A stretch of DNA of 64,000 nucleotides from Actinopolyspora saharensis (GTDB lineage: Bacteria; Actinomycetota; Actinomycetes; Mycobacteriales; Pseudonocardiaceae). The notes beneath the pieces were generated by a model, which was not told the DNA's origin, ran no database searches, and saw only the letters and a list, made by a program, of their open reading frames with translations. The first letter of the stretch is position 1; the number at the start of each line of letters is the position of its first letter. Location of the stretch: NCBI RefSeq assembly GCF_900100925.1, contig NZ_FNKO01000002.1, positions 1,488,001 to 1,552,000 of the forward strand. The letters are read 5' to 3'. Both the position numbers and the translations under genes were made by a program. Shown here piece after piece: positions 13,238 to 21,419 of the stretch.

Positions 13238-13551
13238 TGGCAGAGCAAGAGTCCGGCGCACTCGACGAGTCGGTAGCGCCCGCGCCCCGGCCGAGCCCGG
13301 TGGCACGGCTGTTGCTGCTGCCGGTTCACGTCTACCGCAAGGTGATCTCACCACTACTTCCGCCCATGTGCCGGTTCTACCCGAGTTGCAGCGCTTACGC
13401 GGTGGAGGCGTTGCGCACGCACGGGGCGTTGCGGGGCGGCTGGTTGAGTGTGTGGCGACTGCTGCGCTGTGGCCCCTGGCATCCAGGGGGTCTCGATCCG
13501 GTGCCACCGCCGAAGCAGCGTGACAGCGAAGCGGACCGAGCCCCCTGCTGA
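13237..13551 (+). CDS. yidD: Membrane protein insertion efficiency factor YidD
   Basis: Small membrane-associated protein of the YidD (DUF37) family that assists YidC-mediated insertion. 104 aa. After a disordered ~25-residue N-terminus the core reads [20 protein letters not shown], then [19 protein letters not shown], with the conserved cysteines, and ends [14 protein letters not shown]. It overlaps rnpA and lies 12 bp before yidC, so the three are translationally linked. Confidence 0.96.
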   Translation: MAEQESGALDESVAPAPRPSPVARLLLLPVHVYRKVISPLLPPMCRFYPSCSAYAVEALRTHGALRGGWLSVWRLLRCGPWHPGGLDPVPPPKQRDSEADRAPC

Positions 13552-13563
13552 GGAGTAGCCAAG

Positions 13564-14523
13564 GTGCTGGACTTCATAAACTACCCGGTGTCGGCCATTC
13601 TGTGGTTCTGGCACTCGGTCTTCGGATCGCTGCTCGATCCGGACAGCGGCTTTGCCTGGGCCCTGTCCGTGATCTTCCTGGTTTTCACGTTGCGAGCGCT
13701 GCTGTTCAAGCCGTTCGTGCACCAGGTGCGCTCCATGCGCAAGATGCAGGAGGTCGCTCCTCGGATACAGGAGCTGCAGAAGGAGTACGCCCACGATCGC
13801 CAGCGTCTCGCGAGCGAGATGCAGAAGTTGCAGTCGGAGCAGGGGTTCAACCCGGTCAGCGGCTGCCTACCGATACTGGTGCAGGTTCCGGTGTTCATCG
13901 GCCTGTTCCAGGTGCTCAACGGCTTCCACCCGGGGGAGGACAGCAACTTCGTCTTCGGCGAGGCCGGGGTGAACTCGTTCCTCGACGCGCACCTGTTCGG
14001 CGCGAGTCTGTCCACAGTGATCAGCGCGCCCGCCGAGCAGCTCGCTTCCTTCGGAACCGACCGCACCTCGATGCTGCTGGTCGGCGTTCCCCTGATGATC
14101 GCGGCCGCCGTCGCGACCCATTTCACTTCTCGTCACTCGGTTGAGCGACAGCGCACGGATCAGCGCTCGTCCGGTCTCGGAGCACCCGGTCAGCAGGCGA
14201 TGATGAACCGGATGGTGCTGTGGGTCTTCCCGATGTTCGCGATAATCGGTGGACCGTTCCTCCCCCTGGCGATCCTGCTGTACTGGTTGGCGAACAACTT
14301 CTGGACCCTGGGACAGCAGTACGTCGTGTACCGGCGCATCGACAGGGAGGAAGCGCAGCGCGCTCCGTCCGAGGACTCCGCGGCGACCGCCGCTGTCGTC
14401 GATTCGACCGTCGTCTCCGCGGAAGACCCGCCGGAGCGCTCCCGCAGTGACGAACAAGCCGAATTGCCCGGAATACCGGAAGATCGTTCCAGCGAGACGG
14501 ATGCTCCGGACGAGCGCCGGTGA
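13564..14523 (+). CDS. yidC: Membrane protein insertase YidC/Oxa1
   Basis: Inserts and folds membrane proteins, alone or with SecYEG. 319 aa, the Gram-positive form without the large periplasmic domain. A first hydrophobic segment (ILWFWHSVFGSLL) is followed by the FALSVIFL-like helix, the positively charged cytoplasmic loop RSMRKMQEVAPRIQELQKEY, the GCLPILVQVPVFIGLFQVLN helix, and two more C-terminal helices. The last ~50 residues are acidic and disordered. GTG start at 13564. Confidence 0.96.
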   Translation: MLDFINYPVSAILWFWHSVFGSLLDPDSGFAWALSVIFLVFTLRALLFKPFVHQVRSMRKMQEVAPRIQELQKEYAHDRQRLASEMQKLQSEQGFNPVSGCLPILVQVPVFIGLFQVLNGFHPGEDSNFVFGEAGVNSFLDAHLFGASLSTVISAPAEQLASFGTDRTSMLLVGVPLMIAAAVATHFTSRHSVERQRTDQRSSGLGAPGQQAMMNRMVLWVFPMFAIIGGPFLPLAILLYWLANNFWTLGQQYVVYRRIDREEAQRAPSEDSAATAAVVDSTVVSAEDPPERSRSDEQAELPGIPEDRSSETDAPDERR

Positions 14524-14554
14524 GTCCGTCGCACCTCCAGAGAGGAGACAGGCA

Positions 14555-15112
14555 GTGTCCGAGACCGTGCAGGAAGCCGGCCAGGACGAGCAGTCCGTGG
14601 CCGATGGTGCCGAACAGGCCGCTGATGCCGGGTCGGGTAGCAGCGGCGAGGCCGATCTGGTGCGGGAAGGCGATATAGCCGGTGACTACCTGGAACGGCT
14701 GCTGGACCTGCTCGATTACGACGGGGACATCGATCTGGACGTGGAGTCGGGTCGTGCCGTGGTGAGCGTGGAAGGCGGCAAGGACCTCGAGAAGCTCGTC
14801 GGTTCGCAGGGCGAGGTGCTCGAGGCCATGCAGGAGCTGACCCGGCTGGCCGTTCAGCAGGAAACCGGCGTCCGCAGCAGGCTGATGCTGGACATAGCCG
14901 GCTGGCGCGCGAACCGGCGGGACGAGCTCACAGAGCTCGGCCGGCGTACCGCGGAGAAGGTGGCCGAGGACGGCAAGACGCAGCGTTTGCGCCCGATGAC
15001 TCCTTTCGAGCGCAAGGTGGTGCACGACGCGGTTGCCGCCGTTTCCGGAGTCACGAGCGAAGGCGATGGTGAGCCACCCAGCAGGCGGGTGGTCGTTTAC
15101 CGGGTCGAGTGA
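14555..15112 (+). CDS. khpB: KhpB/Jag-type RNA-binding protein (KH + R3H)
   Basis: SpoIIIJ-associated (Jag) family RNA-binding protein, 185 aa. The start is the GTG at 14555 (VSETVQEAGQDEQ) with an AGAGGAG ribosome site. After an acidic N-terminus comes the KH domain (DYDGDIDLDVESGRAVVSVE, then LEKLVGSQGEVLEAMQELT), followed by an R3H domain (MTPFERKVVHDAVAAVSGV, then PPSRRVVVYRV). Jag proteins bind RNA and in Gram-positives are linked to cell division and envelope growth. It is the last gene of the operon, followed by a strong terminator. Confidence 0.95.
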   Translation: MSETVQEAGQDEQSVADGAEQAADAGSGSSGEADLVREGDIAGDYLERLLDLLDYDGDIDLDVESGRAVVSVEGGKDLEKLVGSQGEVLEAMQELTRLAVQQETGVRSRLMLDIAGWRANRRDELTELGRRTAEKVAEDGKTQRLRPMTPFERKVVHDAVAAVSGVTSEGDGEPPSRRVVVYRVE

Positions 15113-15154
15113 TTGCTCGGCGCGTAAAACGCAAGAGTGGATCTTTTGGTGAGA

Positions 15155-15195
15155 GGCTGCCCCCGTGATCGGAAGTCACGGGGGCAGCCTTGTTC
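15155..15195 (+). terminator. Rho-independent terminator after khpB
   Basis: A perfect 14-bp stem, GGCTGCCCCCGTGA (15155-15168) with TCACGGGGGCAGCC (15176-15189), 7-nt loop, followed by TTGTTCGT. It closes the rpmH-khpB operon and separates it from rsmG-parAB. Confidence 0.92.
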
Positions 15196-15203
15196 GTATG
15201 GCC

Positions 15204-15217
15204 GTTTCACGTGAAAC
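15204..15217. other. parS centromere site 1
   Basis: GTTTCACGTGAAAC, the perfect palindromic core of the bacterial chromosome ParB-binding site, in the khpB-rsmG gap just after the terminator. Confidence 0.95.
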
Positions 15218-15286
15218 ACGACAGGCTTCCGGTCGCGCCTCCGCGCGTGAGTGGCGGCGGGCTAGTGTGCCTGAGAGCGCTGTGCG

Positions 15287-15300
15287 GTTTCACGTGAAAC
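15287..15300. other. parS centromere site 2
   Basis: GTTTCACGTGAAAC palindrome 17 bp upstream of the rsmG start, so ParB bound here could also affect the rsmG-parAB promoter. Confidence 0.95.
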
Positions 15301-15316
15301 ACGAAATCACGAGGGG

Positions 15317-16153
15317 ATGAGTGTGACCGGAGAGCAGGGGTCCAGGGGGAAGTCGGACGAGGCCGCGAGCGGCGCTGCTCGGGACGCGGAGCCCGTCGAA
15401 GGGACGTGGCAGGAGGCGGCCGGAGCGGAAGGGAACCCGCAGGACGCGGGCAGTGCTCCGGAGCGGGAGTTGTTCGGAGTTCGGCGGGAGTTGGCGGAGA
15501 AATTCGCGGAACGTCTCCTGACAGACGGGGTTCAGCGTGGTTTGATCGGCCCCAGGGAGGGAGAACGTCTCTGGGAACGCCATCTGTACAACTCCGCGGT
15601 GCTCGCGGAACTGCTTCCGGAGGGCGCCACTGTGGTGGATGTGGGATCCGGGGCGGGGTTGCCGGGAATTCCGCTCGCCATCGCCCGCCCGGATCTGGAG
15701 CTCACCTTGCTGGAACCGATGGCACGCAGGGTCACTTGGTTGGAGGAGATCGCGGATGAGCTGGGGCTGCCCTTGGCCGTGGTTCGCGGTCGCGCCGAGG
15801 AGACCTCGACTCGTTCCCGGTTGTACGACTTCGACTACGTGGTGGCACGTGCTGTGAGTTCGTTGGACCGGCTCGCCGAGTGGTGTCTGCCGCTGCTCCG
15901 CCCCGGAGGGTGGCTGCTCGCGCAGAAGGGCGCGAGTGCTGCCGAGGAGCTGGAGCGGGATCGCGCTTCGATCGAGCGGCGCGGTGGCGAGCGGGCGGTG
16001 GTTCGCGAGTGCGGAGCCGCTGCCTTACGGACTCCGGCCAATGTCGTCGCGATACGGCGTGCGGAAACCCCGGAGCCGGGTGCCGCGGGTCGGAAGGTGA
16101 ACGGCTCAAGGGCACGTCGGGCCGACAATCGGCGGAAGAGAAAGGAACGGTGA
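15317..16153 (+). CDS. rsmG: 16S rRNA (guanine-527-N7)-methyltransferase
   Basis: SAM-dependent methyltransferase (GidB) that modifies G527 of 16S rRNA. 278 aa, with a ~45-residue disordered N-terminal extension. The Rossmann SAM motif is VVDVGSGAGLPGIPLAI, preceded by LWERHLYNSAVLAELLP; the core continues LTLLEPMARRVTWLEEI and DYVVARAVSSLDRLAEWC. The C-terminus is basic (RARRADNRRKRKER). An in-frame GTG two codons after the chosen ATG is an alternative start. The stop overlaps the parA start region. Confidence 0.96.
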   Translation: MSVTGEQGSRGKSDEAASGAARDAEPVEGTWQEAAGAEGNPQDAGSAPERELFGVRRELAEKFAERLLTDGVQRGLIGPREGERLWERHLYNSAVLAELLPEGATVVDVGSGAGLPGIPLAIARPDLELTLLEPMARRVTWLEEIADELGLPLAVVRGRAEETSTRSRLYDFDYVVARAVSSLDRLAEWCLPLLRPGGWLLAQKGASAAEELERDRASIERRGGERAVVRECGAAALRTPANVVAIRRAETPEPGAAGRKVNGSRARRADNRRKRKER

Positions 16154-16155
16154 CG

Positions 16156-17154
16156 GTGACTCCGGAATCGAACCAGCCCGGTGTTTCACGTGAAACACAG
16201 CGGCGCTCCGTGGGCGGCATGCGCTTCCCCGGCGGGGCGAGCGACGGAGCACAGACCGAGACCACTGCCTCCGAGGGAATCGGGTGGAGTCCGGTCGTGC
16301 AGGAGGGCAGGAAGACGACCGACGCGCTGCATTCCGATGCCGCCCAACTCCCCCGCCCGGACCGGCGCCGGATCATGACCGTCGCGAACCAGAAGGGCGG
16401 CGTGGGCAAGACGACGAGCACGGTGAACCTGGCGGCCGCGCTGGCGGTCCAGGGGCTGAACGTGCTCGTGGTGGACCTCGACCCGCAGGGCAACGCGAGC
16501 ACCGCGCTGGGCGTGGAGCACCAGTCCGGGGTGCCTTCGGTGTACGAGCTGCTGCTCGGCAACGTCGGGGTGAGCGATGTCGCCGCGCGGAGCGCTCAGT
16601 CCGAACGCCTGGACTGCGTGCCCGCCACCATCGACCTGGCGGGCGCCGAGGTCGAGCTGGTCACGATGGTGGCGCGGGAGGCGCGGTTGCGTGAGGCGCT
16701 CACTCCGGAAGTGCTCGACGAGCTCGACTACGACTACGTGCTCATCGACTGTCCCCCGTCGCTGGGACTGCTCACGGTGAACGCGCTCGTGGCCGCGCAC
16801 GAAGTGGTGATCCCGATCCAGTGCGAGTACTACGCCCTGGAGGGGCTCGGGCAGCTGCTGAACAACATCGAGCTGGTGCAGTCCCACCTGAATCCGAACC
16901 TGGGGATCTCCACCGTGCTGCTGACCATGTACGACGGGCGCACCAAGCTCGCCGAGCAGGTCACCGCGGAAGTGCGCGGCTACTTCGGCGAGCGGGCGTT
17001 GCGCACGGTCATCCCCCGCAGCGTCAAGATTTCCGAAGCTCCGGGGTACGGGCAGACCATTCTCGGCTACGATCCGGGATCCCGCGGTTCGATGAGCTAT
17101 CTGGACGCTGCTCGCGAGATAGCCGAGCGAGGGACGGAGAGGGAGACGGCATGA
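16156..17154 (+). CDS. parA: Chromosome partitioning ATPase ParA (Soj)
   Basis: Walker-type ATPase that moves ParB-parS complexes and segregates the origin. About 332 aa. GTG codons at 16150 and 16156 are both possible starts; the second is better spaced from AAAGGA at 16141. The first ~70 residues are variable and contain VSRET, encoded by a parS site. The catalytic core has the deviant Walker [15 protein letters not shown], the switch motif [10 protein letters not shown] and [15 protein letters not shown]. It overlaps parB by 4 bp (ATGA). Confidence 0.97.
   Translation: MTPESNQPGVSRETQRRSVGGMRFPGGASDGAQTETTASEGIGWSPVVQEGRKTTDALHSDAAQLPRPDRRRIMTVANQKGGVGKTTSTVNLAAALAVQGLNVLVVDLDPQGNASTALGVEHQSGVPSVYELLLGNVGVSDVAARSAQSERLDCVPATIDLAGAEVELVTMVAREARLREALTPEVLDELDYDYVLIDCPPSLGLLTVNALVAAHEVVIPIQCEYYALEGLGQLLNNIELVQSHLNPNLGISTVLLTMYDGRTKLAEQVTAEVRGYFGERALRTVIPRSVKISEAPGYGQTILGYDPGSRGSMSYLDAAREIAERGTERETA
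16182..16197. other. parS centromere site 3 (inside parA)
   Basis: TGTTTCACGTGAAACA, the full 16-bp consensus, near the 5' end of parA, encoding in-frame Val-Ser-Arg-Glu-Thr. Confidence 0.96.
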
Positions 17155-18164
17155 CCGAGCGTCGTGGCGGTTTGGGACGTGGACTGGCCGCGCTCATCCC
17201 GAGCGGTCCCACCGAGGAGGAGCAGGAGGCGGACACTCCCGCCCACGACTCCCCCGCGAAGCCTCCGGAGGAGAGCACGGCTCCGGAGACGCCGGAACAG
17301 GACGTGGAACAGGGCGCGGAGCGCGCCGGTGTTTCACGTGAAACAGGCGGGGAGGTGGCCGGGGCGATTTACCGCGAAGTCGAGATAGCCGCCATAACCC
17401 CGAATCCGCGGCAACCGCGCCAGGTGTTCGACGAGGACGCGCTGGCCGAGCTGGAACACTCCATCAAAGAGTTCGGCCTCATGCAGCCGATCGTGGTGCG
17501 TGAACTCGATGGGGGCCAGTACGAGCTCATCATGGGTGAGCGGCGGTGGCGCGCCGCCCAGCGCGCCGAGCTCGCGACGCTGCCCGCGATAGTCCGCAAG
17601 ACCAAGGACGACGCCCTGCTGCGGGACGCGCTGCTGGAGAACATCCACCGGGTGCAGCTCAACCCGCTGGAGGAGGCTTCCGCCTACCAGCAGTTGCTCG
17701 ACGAGTTCGGCGTGACCCATGACGAGTTGGCCGATCGGATCGGACGCAGCAGGCCGGTAATCACCAATACGATCCGGTTGCTGCGGCTGCCGCTGCCCGT
17801 GCAGCGCCGAGTGGCGGCCGGAGTGCTCTCCGCGGGTCACGCGCGGGCGCTGATGAGCCTGGAGGACCCCGCGGCTCAGGAGGAGATAGCCACGAGAATC
17901 GTCGCGGAGGGACTTTCGGTACGCGCGGCCGAGGAGCAGGTGACCCTGAAGAAGGGCGAGGTGACGGAGAAACCGAAGCCCAAGCAGCGGGGCAAGATGG
18001 AGCTCGCGGGCGCGGAGGAGCTTGAAGAGCGGCTCGCCGATCGCTTCGACACTCGGGTGAAGGTCGAGTCCGGGCAGCGCAAGGGACGCATCGTCGTCGA
18101 GTTCGGCTCCCCCGAGGACCTCAGTCGGTTGAGCGCGCTGCTTCTTCCCGATGATTCCGAATGA
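17151..18164 (+). CDS. parB: Chromosome partitioning protein ParB
   Basis: parS-binding CTPase clamp that spreads from parS and recruits SMC and ParA. 337 aa from the ATG at 17151. The N-terminus [16 protein letters not shown] is the arginine-containing ParA-stimulating peptide. Then comes a disordered stretch including VSRETGG (encoded by parS). The N-domain shows [12 protein letters not shown] and the nucleotide-binding [31 protein letters not shown] and the helix-turn-helix follow, and a C-terminal dimer domain ends the protein. It overlaps parA by 4 bp. Confidence 0.97.
   Translation: MTERRGGLGRGLAALIPSGPTEEEQEADTPAHDSPAKPPEESTAPETPEQDVEQGAERAGVSRETGGEVAGAIYREVEIAAITPNPRQPRQVFDEDALAELEHSIKEFGLMQPIVVRELDGGQYELIMGERRWRAAQRAELATLPAIVRKTKDDALLRDALLENIHRVQLNPLEEASAYQQLLDEFGVTHDELADRIGRSRPVITNTIRLLRLPLPVQRRVAAGVLSAGHARALMSLEDPAAQEEIATRIVAEGLSVRAAEEQVTLKKGEVTEKPKPKQRGKMELAGAEELEERLADRFDTRVKVESGQRKGRIVVEFGSPEDLSRLSALLLPDDSE
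17330..17345. other. parS centromere site 4 (inside parB)
   Basis: TGTTTCACGTGAAACA within parB, read in frame as Val-Ser-Arg-Glu-Thr in a disordered part of the protein. Confidence 0.96.
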
Positions 18165-18440
18165 ACCCGGCGGTGCTTTGCTCATGTGACCGGTGAGCCG
18201 TCACGTGAGCGGATTCCCGCTCCCCCAGCAGCCGCTCCGCAGTGGCGCGTTTCGCGTGACCGCGGAGCGGTTCATTGTGTTCGGGCTGGTCCAATCCGAT
18301 CGGGGAAGGTCGACTCCGGAAGCGGCCCGCGAGCGATGAGACGCCGTGTACAGCTCCCGATCTTTCACCCGGGGACATTCAGTCACGGTGACGATTTGTC
18401 GCAGCGGGCCTCCGACTCCCCGAACTCCCTCCGAAGCGAA

Positions 18441-18454
18441 GTTTCACGTGAAAC
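18441..18454. other. parS centromere site 5
   Basis: GTTTCACGTGAAAC, 277 bp downstream of parB, in the otherwise non-coding 18165-18789 interval. Confidence 0.94.
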
Positions 18455-18557
18455 GGCTACCCCTGGATCGCTACCCGATGTCGAGGAGCCCGCAACCAAG
18501 CGCCGACCGAGGCTCCGCCAAGTGCTACCTACGCCAAGCCAGTCCCCGCAAAAGCCT

Positions 18558-18641
18558 CCACCCCAACGCAAGCGCTTCAGCCCACGCAGTCGGCACCGCC
18601 GAAAAAGCCCCACCCCAACGCAAGCGCTTCAGCCCACGCAG
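18558..18641. repeat. 52-bp tandem duplication downstream of parB
   Basis: The 32-bp block beginning CCACCCCAACGCAAGCGCTT occurs at 18558-18589 and again at 18610-18641, i.e. with a 52-bp period, and the flanking sequence (GCAAAAGCC / GAAAAAGCC) is also similar. It contains the palindrome AAGCGCTT. No credible coding frame covers it. The rest of the 18165-18789 gap holds parS site 5 and dispersed repeat copy D. Confidence 0.75.
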
Positions 18642-18683
18642 GAGGAGAAGCTCCGGTGCGTGAGTCGGATGCATTGCACGGCC

Positions 18684-18785
18684 GGGCCGCTCGCCGCGTA
18701 GGTCGCTACTCAAGAGCGGCCCAACACAGCAAGGCGCCGACTCACGTGACGGCTAGGCAACCACGCACGCAACCGGCGCCGCCGA
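18684..18785. repeat. Dispersed non-coding repeat, copy D
   Basis: About 100 bp ending directly at the 3' end of the minus-strand ligase gene. It shares GGGCCGCTCGC, CTACTCAAGAGCG, AGGCGCCGACTCACGTG and GGCTA-GCAACC with 26318-26425, in the same order and spacing. Both copies are immediately 3' of a minus-strand stop codon. Confidence 0.7.
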
Positions 18786-18789
18786 ACCT

Positions 18790-19740
18790 TCAAGAACCAA
18801 CGGTGTGTTCGACCAGCTTGCTGAATACTTCTCCAACACTCCGCCCTGCTGCTTCGATCGCCATCGGCAGCAGGGAGGTCTCGGTCAGTCCCGGCGAGAC
18901 GTTCACCTCGAGGAAGTGCACCCGTCCCGCGGCGTCCACGATCGCGTCGGTGCGCGAGACGTCCCGCAGGCCGAGCAGGCGGTGCGCGGACACGGCCAGC
19001 TCGGAGGCCTCCGCGGTGGCCGCGGCGGACAGCTCGGCCGGCGCCTGGTAGCTGGTGAGTCCCGCGGTGTAGCGCGCCGTGTAGTCGAAGATCCCGTTGG
19101 TGGGTTCGATGCGGACCGGTGGGAGCGCGTGCGGCCCGTCCGACTCCTCCACGACACCGATGGCTATCTCGGTGCCCTCGATGAGCTTCTCGGCCAGCAC
19201 AGTGTCGCCGTAGGCGAAGGTTCCCATCATCGCGGAGGGGAGCTCCGCCCGGTCCCGGACCACCCGTGCACCCAGCGCTGAGCCGCCCTGAACGGGCTTG
19301 AGCATCAACGGCAGCCCCATCTTGTCCACCAGGGCGTCCAGCACCGGCTGGGCTCCCAGCTCGCGGAACGTGGACTGCGGCAGCACCGTCCACTCCGGGG
19401 TGTTCAGCCCGGCCCTGGCCAGTTCCGCCTTGGCCGTCGGCTTGTCCCAGGCGCGGCGGCAGGCCCGCGGGTCGGTTCCCACGTAGGGGATGTCGAGCAG
19501 CTCCAGAATCGACTGCACGGCGCCGTTCTCCCCTTCTCCGCCGTGCAGGGCGACGAGCACGGCGTCGGGGCGTTCGTTGCGCAGCCGGTGCAGCAAGTCG
19601 TGGTCGGCGTCCTGTTCGGTCACCGTGAGTCCGGCCGAACGTAGCGCCGCGGACAGCCTGCGTCCGGAGCGCAGGGAGACGTCGCGCTCGTGCGACAGCC
19701 CGCCGGAGAGAACGGCAACCCAGCGATCGGTCAATTCCAC
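18790..19740 (-). CDS. ATP-grasp ligase of the D-alanine--D-alanine ligase family
   Basis: 316 aa, similar to D-Ala-D-Ala ligases, which make the terminal dipeptide of peptidoglycan precursors. The N-domain has AVLSGGLSHERDVSLRSGRR and the LHGGEGENGAVQSILELL loop. The ATP-grasp core shows PLMLKPVQGGSALGARVV, and the metal-binding end is HFLEVNVSPGLTETSLLP, keeping the Glu and Asn ligands. It is shorter than typical Ddl (~350-370 aa), so it may be a paralogue with another amino-acid ligase role. An AGGAG motif directly abuts the GTG at 19740, so a TTG two codons later (19734) is a plausible true start. Confidence 0.82.
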   Translation of the reverse strand: MELTDRWVAVLSGGLSHERDVSLRSGRRLSAALRSAGLTVTEQDADHDLLHRLRNERPDAVLVALHGGEGENGAVQSILELLDIPYVGTDPRACRRAWDKPTAKAELARAGLNTPEWTVLPQSTFRELGAQPVLDALVDKMGLPLMLKPVQGGSALGARVVRDRAELPSAMMGTFAYGDTVLAEKLIEGTEIAIGVVEESDGPHALPPVRIEPTNGIFDYTARYTAGLTSYQAPAELSAAATAEASELAVSAHRLLGLRDVSRTDAIVDAAGRVHFLEVNVSPGLTETSLLPMAIEAAGRSVGEVFSKLVEHTVGS

Positions 19741-19849
19741 TCCTGAACAACGAAGTCCACTGCGCCCGCGGAGCCCCCGCGGGCGCAGTGGACGTGACGT
19801 CTCGACGTCTCCGCCCGGGCGGGCGGAGCGGAAAACCTCGGTCAGCTTC

Positions 19850-21232
19850 TCAGGCCGTGTCCGGTGAGGGGGCCTGCGGCCCCGAGATGTCGCGCTGCCC
19901 GGTCGACCCGAAGGTGCGCAGCAGCTCCATCTCCTCGTTGAGCGTGTTCGCGAGCCTGCGCACCCCTTCCCGGATGCGCTCCGGCGTGGGGTAGCAGAAG
20001 GACAGCCGCATCTGCCTGCTTCCGAGCTGGTCCCGGTAGAACCCGGTGCCGGAGGCGTAGGCCACCCGCTGGGTGACCGCGCGCGGCAGCATCGCCTTGG
20101 CGTCCACGCCTTCCGGTGCGGTGAACCACACGAAGAAGCCCCCTTCGGGGTGGGTCCACTCGCAGCCTTCCGGCATGTACTGCTCGAGCGCGCCGAGCAT
20201 GGCGTCCCGGCGTTCCCGGTACTGCTCGCGGAAGGCCTTGATCTGGCCGAGCCAGTCGTGGGTGCTCAGGTACCGCGAGACGATCATCTGGTTCAACGTG
20301 GGCGGGCACAGCGTCGCCGATTCGGCGGCGAGCACGAGCTTCTCGCGCACGGCGTGCGGGGCGAGCACCCAGCCCACGCGCATCCCCGAGGCGAAGATCT
20401 TGGAGAACGATCCCAGGTAGACCACGTTCTCCGGGTCCTGGGCCTGCAGCGAGGGGTAGGTCTGCCCCTCGAAGCCGAGCAGTCCGTACGGGTTGTCCTC
20501 CAGCACGAGGATGCCGTTCCGCGAGCAGATCTCCAGGATCTCCGGGCGGCGCTCGGGTGCGAGGGTGACGCCGGCCGGGTTGTGGAAGTTGGGGATCGTG
20601 TAGAGGAGCTTGATCTTCTTGCCCTGGCGGTGCACCTCGTCGATCGCCTGGCGCAGCGCGTCCGGGCGCAGTCCGTGCTCGTCCATGGCCACGTGCACCA
20701 CGTCGGCCTGGTAGGTGGCGAAGGCCCCCATGGCGCCCACGTAGGACGGCCCCTCGGCCAGCACCACGTCGCCCGGGTCGCAGAAGATCCTGGTGACCAG
20801 GTCCAGCGCCATCTGCGAGCCCACGGTCACCATCACGTCGTCCGGGTGGGCCGAGATGCCCTCCAGGGCCATGACCTCGCAGATCTGCTCCCTGAGCTCG
20901 GGAACTCCGTGCGCGGAGCCGTACTGGAGCGCGGTCTGCCCCTGCTCGGAAACCAGTCGGGCGACTTCCTCGGACAGCGAGTCCAGTGGCAGAGCCGCCA
21001 GGTTCGGCATCCCCCCGGCGAGGGAAACCACCTCGGGTCTGCTGGCCACTGCGAACAGCGCTCGGATCTCGGAAGCCGTCATGCCCGCAGTGCGCTCGGC
21101 ATACCGTTCGGAGTGGGTGTCGAGGTTGCCCATGCTCCCCGTGCGGGCGACGGGGGCTTGCGACTCGTTCGACGCCTGCTCGGCCGGTTGTTCGGGCTGG
21201 TTCGAGTCTGGCTGGTTCGAGTGATCGGACAT
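19850..21232 (-). CDS. PLP-dependent class I/II aminotransferase
   Basis: 460-aa fold-type I aminotransferase of the LysN/aromatic (MocR-like, without the DNA-binding domain) group. The start is the ATG at 21232 with a GGAGCG ribosome site. The first ~45 residues are Gln/Glu/Asn-rich and disordered. PLP signatures include LLYTIPNFHNPAGVTL, ILVLEDNPYG, and the Schiff-base lysine in VVYLGSFSKIFASGMRVGW. The C-terminal domain holds CEWTHPEGGFFVWF. The substrate cannot be told from sequence; related enzymes transfer amino groups of lysine/2-aminoadipate or aromatic amino acids. It lies between the ligase and cwlM. Confidence 0.88.
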   Translation of the reverse strand: MSDHSNQPDSNQPEQPAEQASNESQAPVARTGSMGNLDTHSERYAERTAGMTASEIRALFAVASRPEVVSLAGGMPNLAALPLDSLSEEVARLVSEQGQTALQYGSAHGVPELREQICEVMALEGISAHPDDVMVTVGSQMALDLVTRIFCDPGDVVLAEGPSYVGAMGAFATYQADVVHVAMDEHGLRPDALRQAIDEVHRQGKKIKLLYTIPNFHNPAGVTLAPERRPEILEICSRNGILVLEDNPYGLLGFEGQTYPSLQAQDPENVVYLGSFSKIFASGMRVGWVLAPHAVREKLVLAAESATLCPPTLNQMIVSRYLSTHDWLGQIKAFREQYRERRDAMLGALEQYMPEGCEWTHPEGGFFVWFTAPEGVDAKAMLPRAVTQRVAYASGTGFYRDQLGSRQMRLSFCYPTPERIREGVRRLANTLNEEMELLRTFGSTGQRDISGPQAPSPDTA

Positions 21233-21419
21233 TTCCGCGCTCCGGGGTCGGTGGTGCGCCGCGTGGTCGTCCCGATCAGTACGGAAGGATCTGATCGGGT
21301 TAACCGGCAATTCTAACCATCACATCGCGTGCGGCTCTCGGCCGTGTAACGTTCGCCTCGAACAATCCTCGCCCAAAGTGGCTGACATCACTAATCGGGG
21401 GCGGTGCGCCCCGCGGGAC

